NCBI RefSeq assembly: GCF_004363075.1
Contig: NZ_SNYN01000002.1
Span: forward strand, 186,001-250,000
DNA length: 64,000 bases
Origin: Actinorugispora endophytica
GTDB lineage: Bacteria > Actinomycetota > Actinomycetes > Streptosporangiales > Streptosporangiaceae
Direction: 5' to 3'
The position numbers and the translations under genes were made by a program. Below, piece by piece: positions 57,371-64,000 of this stretch (position 1 is the stretch's first letter; every line of letters starts with the position of its first letter). The notes below the pieces were generated by a model, which searched no databases, had not been told where the DNA came from, and saw only the letters and a program-made list of their open reading frames with translations.

Positions 57371-59128
57371 ATGCGGTGGTTTCCCTCCCGCCCGGCCCAG
57401 CGGGGCTCTCCCCGGTTGGGCGGGCCCGCGATCCGGATCGGGGCGCGCCGCCTGGACGTGGACGGCTCGGTGTGCCAGACGCTGATCGTGACCGGATATC
57501 CGCGCGAGGTCGGCGCCGCCTGGGCCGAGCCCCTGCTCACCTTTCCCGGCCGCGTCGACGTCGCCGCGCACATCACCCCGCTGCATCCGGGGACGGCCGC
57601 CGACCGGCTGCGCCGGCGCCGGGCCCGCCTGGAGTCGGCGTGGCGCCTGGACGCGGTCCGCGGCCGCGTCGAGGACCCCGCCCAGGCCGCGGCCGCCGCC
57701 GACGCCGCCGTGCTCGCCGAACGCCTGGCCACCGGCCAGGGAAGGCTGTTCACCCTCGCCGTGTACATCACGGTGCACGCCGCCACCCCCGAGACGCTGG
57801 ACGCCGAGGTGGAGCAGGTGCGGATGCTCGCCGCCTCCCTGCTGGTGGACACCGCGCCCGCGACGTTTCGCGCCCTGGGCGGCTGGATCTCCACGCTCCC
57901 GCTGGCCACCGACGCGCTCGGGGCGCGCCGCACCGTGGACACCGACGCCCTCGCGGCGCTGCTGCCGTTCACCTCCCCCGACCCGGCCGCCGACCTGGGC
58001 GAGACCACGGTCGTGTACGGCACCAACACCCACAGCTCCGGACTGGTGCTGTGGGACCGGTTCTGCGGCGGCCTGGACAACCACAACGCGGTCGTCCTCG
58101 CCCAGTCCGGCGCGGGCAAGTCCTACCTGGCCAAACTCGAGATCCTGCGGTCGCTGCTGGTCGGCGTCGAAGTGTCCGTCATCGACCCCGAGGACGAGTA
58201 CGCGCGCCTGGCCGACGCCGTCGGCGGCACCCGCGTCCCCCTCGGCACCCCCGACGGGCGTATCAACCCCTTCGACCTGCCCGAAGGCGGCGGAGACCAG
58301 GCGCTGACCGGGCGGGCCCTGTTCGTCCACACCCTCGTCGCCGCCATGCTCGGCCCGCTCACCCCGGACGAGGCCGCCGCCCTGGACCGCGCGATCCTGA
58401 CCGCCTACGCGGGCGCGGGCATCACCCGCGACGCGCGCACCTGGGCCCGCACCCCGCCGCTGCTCGCCGACCTCGCCTCCGCGCTGGCCGGCGACGGCGA
58501 CGCCGCCGCGGCGGGACTCGCCGACCGCCTCACCCCCTACGTGTCCGGCTCGCACGCCACCCTGTTCGACGGCCCCACCACCACCCGCCTGGACGGCCAC
58601 CTGGTGGTGGCGTCCCTGCGCCGTCTGCCCGACGAGCTCAAGACCGTCGGAATGCTGCTCGTCCTGGACGCGCTGTGGCGGCGCACCATCGACTCGCCGA
58701 CGCGCCGCCCCCGGATGATCGCCGTGGACGAGGGATGGGCCCTCCTGCAGGACCCGGTCGGCGCGAAGTACCTGTACCGGCTGGCCAAGGCCGCCCGCAA
58801 GCACTGGACCGGCCTGACCGTCATCACCCAGGACGTCGGCGACGTGCTCGCCACCGACCTGGGAAGAGCGGTCGCCGCCAACGCCGCCACCCAGATCCTG
58901 CTGCGCCAAGCCCCCCAGAACCTCGACGCCGTCACCTCAGCGTTCCAGCTCTCCGACGGAGAGCGCCACACCGTCGCGGCCGCCCCGCGCGGCCACGCCC
59001 TCCTACTCGCCGGACACCAGAGAGTCGGCCTGCGGGCGCTCGCCTCACCGGAGGAGCACCGGCTGATCACCTCCGACCCCGCCGAACTCGACACCCTCGA
59101 CGACGCAGAAGGGGAGAAGCCGTGGTGA
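57371..59128 (+). CDS. VirB4-type conjugation ATPase
   Basis: A 585-residue ATPase of the VirB4/TraC/ConE family. Walker A is AQSGAGKS at 244-251, followed by VSVIDPEDEYARLADAVGG; Walker B is MIAVDEGWALL near 449-459, and RxxRKHWTGLTVITQD lies after it. It powers assembly of the transfer channel at the inner membrane. It is shorter than proteobacterial VirB4 (about 800) because the N-terminal domain is reduced. The stop overlaps the next start (GTGGTGA). Confidence 0.94.
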   Translation: MRWFPSRPAQRGSPRLGGPAIRIGARRLDVDGSVCQTLIVTGYPREVGAAWAEPLLTFPGRVDVAAHITPLHPGTAADRLRRRRARLESAWRLDAVRGRVEDPAQAAAAADAAVLAERLATGQGRLFTLAVYITVHAATPETLDAEVEQVRMLAASLLVDTAPATFRALGGWISTLPLATDALGARRTVDTDALAALLPFTSPDPAADLGETTVVYGTNTHSSGLVLWDRFCGGLDNHNAVVLAQSGAGKSYLAKLEILRSLLVGVEVSVIDPEDEYARLADAVGGTRVPLGTPDGRINPFDLPEGGGDQALTGRALFVHTLVAAMLGPLTPDEAAALDRAILTAYAGAGITRDARTWARTPPLLADLASALAGDGDAAAAGLADRLTPYVSGSHATLFDGPTTTRLDGHLVVASLRRLPDELKTVGMLLVLDALWRRTIDSPTRRPRMIAVDEGWALLQDPVGAKYLYRLAKAARKHWTGLTVITQDVGDVLATDLGRAVAANAATQILLRQAPQNLDAVTSAFQLSDGERHTVAAAPRGHALLLAGHQRVGLRALASPEEHRLITSDPAELDTLDDAEGEKPW

Positions 59129-59556
59129 GGCTCGTGGACCTGCTGCCCGTCCTCGGCACGCTGCCACTGACCGGAACCGCCGCGGCGGTGGCGGCCGGCG
59201 CCCTCGCCTGGGCCGCCGCAGTGTCCGCCGCGCGCCTGCTGCGACACGCGCTGCTGGCCCGCCACGCCCGGATCGTCCAGATCCTGCCGCCACCCCGCGC
59301 CGCCCTGGCCGAGGCCGAAGCGTTCTGGACCCACGTGCTGGGCCTGCTCAAACCCCGCTGGAACCGCGCCCTCCTGCAACCGCACCTGGCGTTCGAATAC
59401 ACCGCCACCGCCGACGGCATCACGATCCAGCTGTGGGTGCCCGGCACCGTTCCGCCCGGCACGATCGAGCGCGCGGTCGCCGCGGCCTGGCCCGGCGCCA
59501 CCACCCGCACCCGCCCCGCCACCGCCCTCCTCCCGCCCAGGAGGAGGCGGCGGTGA
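59125..59556 (+). CDS. small membrane-anchored T4SS protein
   Basis: A 143-residue protein with an N-terminal membrane region (VLGTLPLTGTAAAVAAGALA, WAAAVSAARLLRHALLAR) and a domain (HLAFEYTATADGITIQLWVP, GTIERAVAAAWPGATTRT) that matches the N-terminal part of longer TraG/HerA-type ATPases in other actinobacterial elements. Here it appears as a separate gene overlapping the next by four bases, so a split coupling protein is likely. GTG 59122 is an alternative start. Confidence 0.7.
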   Translation: MRLVDLLPVLGTLPLTGTAAAVAAGALAWAAAVSAARLLRHALLARHARIVQILPPPRAALAEAEAFWTHVLGLLKPRWNRALLQPHLAFEYTATADGITIQLWVPGTVPPGTIERAVAAAWPGATTRTRPATALLPPRRRRR

Positions 59557-61465
59557 CGGGCGGGTGGATGCGGCTCGCCCGCGCCGACCACTACCCGCTG
59601 CGCACCCGCTTCGACGACGACCCGCTGCGCGGCCTGCTCGGCGCCCTGACCGACCTGGACCCGGACCAGCGGGTGGGCGTGCGCGTGTGCGCCCGCCCCG
59701 TCACCGGGCCGCGCCTGGCCCGCGCCCGCACCGCCGCGGCCCGCCTGCGCGGCGCCGCCCCCGCCGCGTGGGGCCCGCTCCTGCTCGACGCGGCCACGCC
59801 CCGCACCCGCGGCCCGGCGGGCCCGCTGCGGCCCGACACCGGCGACACCATCCGCGCCATCCTGGCCAAGGCCGCCTCTCCGCGCCTGGCCTGCGCCGTC
59901 TCCTACCGGCTCGCCACTTCCCGGCCCGACGGCCCGGCCGCCGAGCGGCTGCGCGGCCGCGCCCACGGCGTCGCTTCCGCGTTCGCCGCGTTCACCTCCG
60001 GTACCAACCACTTGCGACGCCGGCGCATGTGGCGTCCCCGCCCGTGGAGCGGGCACCGGTGGCTGGCCCGCGGCACCCTGCTCCGCATCCCCGAACTCGC
60101 CGCCCTCGCGCACCTGCCCACCGACACCACCGTGCCCGGCCTGGAGCGCGCCGGGGCCCGCCGCGTCGCCCCCACCCCCGCCGTGCCCGCGGGCGGCGCC
60201 AACACCCGGCTGCTCGGCGACGCCGACGCCGGAGCCCCCCGCCCCGTCAGCCTGGGGGTGGCCGAGTCCCGCCAGCACACCCACGTCATCGGCAAGACCG
60301 GATCCGGCAAGTCCACCCTGCTGGCCAACCTGATCCTGCAGGACGCCGAAGACGGCCGCTCGGCCCTGGTCATCGACCCGCGCGGCGACCTGGTCACCGA
60401 CGTGCTGGCGCGCCTGCCCGAAGCGGCCGCCGACCGGGTGGTGCTGTTCGACCCCGACGACAACGCCCCGCCGCCGCGCCTCAACCTGCTCCAAGGCCCC
60501 GACCCCGAGTTCACCTCCGACAGCGCCACCGGCATCTTCCGCCGCATCTACGCCCACTGGTGGGGGCCCGCACCGACGACATCCTGCGCGCGGCCACCCT
60601 CACCCTCACCCGCGCGCAGGATCCCACGCTGACCCTGGGCCACGTCCCCATCCTGCTCTCCGACGACGCGTTCCGGGCCGGGCTCGTGGCCCGCGTCGAC
60701 GACCCCGCCCTCGCCGACTTCTGGACCTGGTACGACGCCCTGTCACCCGCCGCCCGCTCCTCGGCGACGGGGCCGGTCCTCAACAAGATCCGCACCGCGC
60801 TGCTGCGCCCCTGGGTGCGCCAGGTCATCGCGTCCGGGCCCTCCACCATCGACCTGCGCGAAGTGTTCGACGGCGGCCACCTGGTGCTGATGCGCCTGCC
60901 CAAAGGCCGCCTCGGCGAGGACACCGCCGCCCTGATCGGATCCTTCGCGCTCGCCGCGACCTGGCAGACCGTCACCGGCCGCGCCCACCAGAGCGAACAG
61001 GCGCGCAAGGACACCGCCGCGTACGTGGACGAGTGCCACAACTTCCTGAACATGCCCGGCAGCCTGGCCGACATGCTCGCCGAGGCGCGCGGCTACCGGC
61101 TCGCCCTGACCCTGGCCCACCAGGAACTCGGCCAGCTTCCGCCCGAGCTGCGCAAGGCCCTCTCCGCCAACGCCCGCTCCAAGATCTACTTCACCTGCTC
61201 GCCCGACGACGCCGCGCAACTGGAGGCCCACACCCTGCCGAGCGTGTCCGGCTACGACCTCACCCACCTGGGCGACTACCAGGCCGTCGGCCGCCTGCTG
61301 GTGGGAGCGCGCGAACGGCCCGCGTTCACCCTGCGCACCCGCCCCCTCCCGCCCCTCGTCTCCGGACGGGCCACCGCCGTGCGCGCGGCCGCCCGCCGCC
61401 ACACCCCCACCTCCGCCGCGCCGCGGCCCGGTACGCGCCGAACCGACGTGCGGACCCGATGGTGA
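59553..61465 (+). pseudogene. TraG/HerA-like coupling ATPase with a one-base frameshift
   Basis: The first 336 residues (from GTG 59553 behind AGGAGGAGG) include Walker A GKTGSGKST at 247-255 and LVIDPRGDLVTDVLARLPE. At the G5 run 60562-60566 the frame breaks; the rest continues in the next frame as ARTDDILRAATLTLTRAQDP with LMRLPKGRLGED, Walker B AAYVDECHNFLNMP and LAHQELGQLPPELRKAL. One extra G would restore a ~637-residue protein. It would couple DNA to the secretion channel. Either assembly error or a real break of an essential transfer gene. Confidence 0.85.
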
Positions 61466-61483
61466 CGAAAGGAAGGAAACCCG

Positions 61484-62320
61484 GTGCCCGCCCAGCCCAC
61501 CCCGGCGATGACGGCCCGCTTCGCCGGCCGCGCCACTCCCCGCGACTACGCCCTCCTGGACGCCCTGCACACCCACCGCGTCCTGACCACCCGCCAGGCC
61601 GCCGCCCTGTTCTTCGGCGACCCCCACTCGCGGCGCGCCCGCACCCGCCTGCTGCAACTGCACCGGCTCGGCGCCGTCGACCGGTTCCGCCCCCACACCG
61701 CCACCGGGTCGGCCCCCTGGCACTGGGTGCTGGCCCCCGTCGGCGCCCACGCGCTGGCCCACCGCCGAGGCGTTCCGTTCGCGCGGCTGCGGTGGCGCCA
61801 CGACCACGCCCTGGCCATCGCCCACTCCACCCGCCTGGCCCACACCACCGGCACCACCGACTGCCTGGTGGCGTTCACCCGCGCCGCCCGCGCCACCCCC
61901 GGCGCGGCCCTGGAGACCTGGTGGGGCGAGGCGCGGTGCGCCGCCGAGTGGGGGCGGCACATCCGCCCCGACGCCTACCTGCGCTGGCGCCAAGACGGGA
62001 CGGTCGTCGACGCGTTCGTCGAGTACGACACCGGCACCGAGCCCCTGGACCGGGTCGCCGCCAAACTTCCCGGCTACGCGGCTCTGGCCCACACCAGCGC
62101 CATCACCACCCCGCTACTGGTCATCACCACCGGTCCGATCCGCGAGGAGAACCTGGCCGAACGCCTCGCCTCCGCGGCCCCCGCCGTGGTGCCGACCTGG
62201 CTCACCACCGTTGCCCGGCTCGACGCGCCCGGCCCCGCCGCCGCCGTCTGGCGGCCGGCCTCCGCCCCGGACCGGCACCTCCTGGCGGCCCTGGCCCCGG
62301 CCGAAGACGAGGACCCGTGA
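61484..62320 (+). CDS. replication-relaxation protein
   Basis: A 278-residue protein of the PF13814 family (replic_relax). The N-terminal winged-helix region is DYALLDALHTHRVLTTRQAA and ALFFGDPHSRRARTRLLQLH; the C-terminal nuclease-like part contains RPDAYLRWRQDGTVVDAFVE followed by YDTGTEPLDRV, with the Asp and Glu of a PD-(D/E)XK type fold. In other elements these proteins act in relaxation for transfer or replication. GTG 61484. The stop shares a base with the next start. Confidence 0.88.
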   Translation: MPAQPTPAMTARFAGRATPRDYALLDALHTHRVLTTRQAAALFFGDPHSRRARTRLLQLHRLGAVDRFRPHTATGSAPWHWVLAPVGAHALAHRRGVPFARLRWRHDHALAIAHSTRLAHTTGTTDCLVAFTRAARATPGAALETWWGEARCAAEWGRHIRPDAYLRWRQDGTVVDAFVEYDTGTEPLDRVAAKLPGYAALAHTSAITTPLLVITTGPIREENLAERLASAAPAVVPTWLTTVARLDAPGPAAAVWRPASAPDRHLLAALAPAEDEDP

Positions 62321-63366
62321 TGGCCAAAGCCGCGATCGCCGCCACCGCGGCGCTGCTTCTGCTTCCGGTCCTTCTCGGCGCGGTCGCGGGCACCACCTCC
62401 GCCCGCACCACCAGTAGCGGTCCCGCCCACGTCGACGGCATCCCCGACGTCCTGCTGGACGCCTACCTCCGCGCCGCCGCCCGCCTGAACAGCCTCGAAC
62501 CCGGCTGCACCGGCATGACCTGGGCGATCCTCGCCGGAATCGGCCGCGTCGAGTCCACCCACGCCGCTGGACACGACATCGCCGCCCACGGCGACGTGGA
62601 GCCGCCCTTCACCGGCCCCCGCCTCGACGGCTCCGGCGTCGGCGGAAACCTCACCCCCCACTACGACACCGACAACGGGCGCTGGGACGGCGACACCACC
62701 TACGACCGGGCGGTGGGCGTCACCCAGCACCTGCCCGCCAACTGGGCCCGCTACGGCCGCGACGGCAACGGCGACGGCGCCGCCGACCCCCACAACGCCT
62801 ACGACAGCGTGCTGTCCACCGCGGTGGAGCTGTGCGCCAGCGGTGGGAGCAGCGTGGACTTCACCGACCGCGCCCAACTCGACGCCGCCCTGTACCGGTA
62901 CAACCCGAGCCGCGACTACGTCGACCACGTCCTGGAGTGGATCGACGCCTACACCGCCCTCCCACCCGCCACCGTCGGCGGGGGAGAAGGCAGCGACGCC
63001 GGACGCGCCGCCGCCGAATGGGCACTGGCCCAGGTCGGCAAGCCCTACCTGTGGGGCGGAACCGGCCCCAACGCCTTCGACTGCTCAGGCCTGACCATGC
63101 GCGCCTGGCAGGCCGCCGGAGTGGACATCCCCCGCGTCACCACCGACCAGGTCCGAACCGGAACCCCCGTCGGCCTGGACGAACTCGCCCCCGGCGACCT
63201 GCTGTTCTACGACACCGGATCGGGCCCCGCGCCCAGCCACGTCACCATGTACGTCGGCGGCGGCCAGATGGTCAACGCCCCCTCCACCGGCAACCCCGTC
63301 CGCGTCGAACCCGTCCGGTCCGACTACTACTCCCCCCGCTTCACACAAGCCCGACGTCCCGCGTGA
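62320..63366 (+). CDS. NlpC/P60 cell-wall hydrolase with lytic transglycosylase domain
   Basis: A 348-residue secreted enzyme. A signal/anchor helix (residues ~3-25) is followed by a transglycosylase-like domain (TWAILAGIGRVESTHAAGHD, Glu near 78) and a C-terminal NlpC/P60 endopeptidase domain with catalytic Cys in AFDCSGLTMRAWQ at 254 and His in PSHVTMYVGGG at 307. The pair cuts glycan and peptide in peptidoglycan, making room for the conjugation channel (VirB1-like role). It is the last gene of the transfer run, coupled by TGATG. Confidence 0.93.
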   Translation: MAKAAIAATAALLLLPVLLGAVAGTTSARTTSSGPAHVDGIPDVLLDAYLRAAARLNSLEPGCTGMTWAILAGIGRVESTHAAGHDIAAHGDVEPPFTGPRLDGSGVGGNLTPHYDTDNGRWDGDTTYDRAVGVTQHLPANWARYGRDGNGDGAADPHNAYDSVLSTAVELCASGGSSVDFTDRAQLDAALYRYNPSRDYVDHVLEWIDAYTALPPATVGGGEGSDAGRAAAEWALAQVGKPYLWGGTGPNAFDCSGLTMRAWQAAGVDIPRVTTDQVRTGTPVGLDELAPGDLLFYDTGSGPAPSHVTMYVGGGQMVNAPSTGNPVRVEPVRSDYYSPRFTQARRPA

Positions 63367-63615
63367 CCGCTGGTTGACCGTCGGCCGACCGCCGCCGTGG
63401 CCCGGTCTGCAGGAAAGGCCGGACCACGATTCCCGGCCATGCGACCAACTCTTGACGAGACCGGCAAGGAGCGCTCCCGTTTCAGTCCGTCCCACCGGGT
63501 GTTCGTCAGGGCCGATGATGAGCGGGGTCTGGTAATAGACGTTCGTTGAGTAACTGATGACTTCCCCCGATGCGGCAGTTGATCACGGTCGCCAGAGCCT
63601 CCAATAAAACCGGCA
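63367..63615. other. gap without a gene
   Basis: About 250 bases; no ribosome site or long frame on either strand. I see no att-like repeat or tRNA. Confidence 0.4.
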
Positions 63616-63811
63616 CAAGACAATCACCGACTTACGACGGAGGCTGCGCGAGGCCAACAGCCGGGTCACTGAACTGCAGGGCAAGCTCGACGCACTCGCC
63701 ACGGTGACCGCGAACCTCTACTACGAGAACCTCGAGCTGAAGAAGAAGGCGTCTGCCCAGGGACAGCGCCGGATCGCCATCCTGCCTGCTTCGGGTCCCT
63801 GGCTGGAGTAA
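63616..63811 (+). pseudogene. coiled-coil protein fragment of a mobile element
   Basis: The frame reads KTITDLRRRLREANSRVTEL then QGKLDALATVTANLYYENLE and ends at TAA 63809-63811. It is preceded by an in-frame stop and has no start codon. The heptad-like helix resembles the C-terminal part of DUF6262-type helper proteins that accompany tyrosine integrases, but the match is weak. It is probably a 5'-truncated remnant. Confidence 0.45.
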
Positions 63812-63850
63812 CTCCGCAGGCACCGAAGCCGAGACGCGGACGGGGATCTG

Positions 63851-64000
63851 TTAGTCATCATTGATGTCTGCGGTGATCCAATCCTGAGGCACGAGAGCCT
63901 GGTCGTTGCTGCGCCTCCAACGTGCCTCGACCGAACTACGGAAGGGTTCGTCGTCCAGGTCCGCGTGTTCCATCACAATCACCTGGAAGTCACCGTCAAG
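63851..64000 (-). CDS. C-terminal end of a DUF3732 protein (partial)
   Basis: The minus-strand frame from the window edge reads FQVIVMEHADLDDEPFRSSV then EARWRRSNDQALVPQDWITA and stops at TAA 63851-63853. The HADLDD and W-x-x-x-x-x-LVPQDW pattern is the C-terminal signature of DUF3732 proteins, SMC/Rad50-like ATPases that form the ABC component of ABC-3C three-component systems. Only 49 residues are visible; the rest of the gene and its partners lie outside the window. Confidence 0.7.
   Translation of the reverse strand, partial: LDGDFQVIVMEHADLDDEPFRSSVEARWRRSNDQALVPQDWITADINDD

Noticed and set aside
55499-58909. 1100-residue minus-strand frame in the conjugation region
   Set aside because: It lies opposite VirB6, PrgI and VirB4 genes that have clear motifs and tight spacing; the antisense peptide is low-complexity.

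Overview
The window reads as chromosomal DNA of a high-GC Gram-positive actinomycete, most likely Nocardiopsis or a close relative in the Streptosporangiales. The evidence is the very high GC content with GTG and TTG starts, an Lsr2 gene, a DUF574-type methyltransferase, ECF42/YCII pairs, a type I-E CRISPR repeat and an FxLD-type methyltransferase. The genus is inferred from gene content; there is no rRNA or tRNA in the window.

From 1 to about 37.7 kb it is accessory chromosome made of small regulator-plus-enzyme modules: TetR/NmrA/SGNH hydrolase, a quinone-oxidoreductase-like gene, ArsR/MFS, Lsr2, MerR, TetR/carboxylesterase, a three-gene sugar-type operon (Gfo/Idh/MocA, PmoA-like, cupin) behind a LacI-type operator, MarR/VOC, an iron-box-controlled siderophore-interacting protein, a Baeyer-Villiger monooxygenase operon with a lactonase-like lipoprotein and an SDR, and an ECF42 sigma factor with two YCII-type targets that share a 34-bp promoter pattern. 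Many regulators sit beside clear palindromic operators.

From 38.1 to 42.5 kb lies the most unusual locus: a lipocalin/CrtC-like domain fused to a complete polyprenyl diphosphate synthase, followed in one operon by an ABC ATPase, its permease and a VOC protein. It may make and export a modified isoprenoid.

From 42.6 to 50.6 kb are regulators and VOC proteins among decayed genes: a Bcr/CflA transporter with an internal deletion, a truncated aldo/keto reductase, and the ruin of an FxLD-type lanthipeptide locus (LanC and SpaB_C-like remnants) in front of an intact FxLD-type methyltransferase.

From 51.2 to 64 kb are an orphan six-repeat type I-E array, an IS fragment, and an integrated conjugative element with a one-directional type IV secretion cluster (pilin, VirB6, PrgI, VirB4, a frameshifted TraG-type ATPase, replication-relaxation protein, NlpC/P60 hydrolase). 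A 31-bp inverted repeat upstream is a candidate oriT or control site. The window ends in the 3' part of a DUF3732 gene.

Across the chromosomal part runs a family of long intergenic palindromes (five main copies) and a second short repeat with three copies. Two of those three copies lie exactly where genes are truncated. Two further genes (PhyH-like and TraG-like) are broken by single-base deficits in C or G runs and may be assembly errors.
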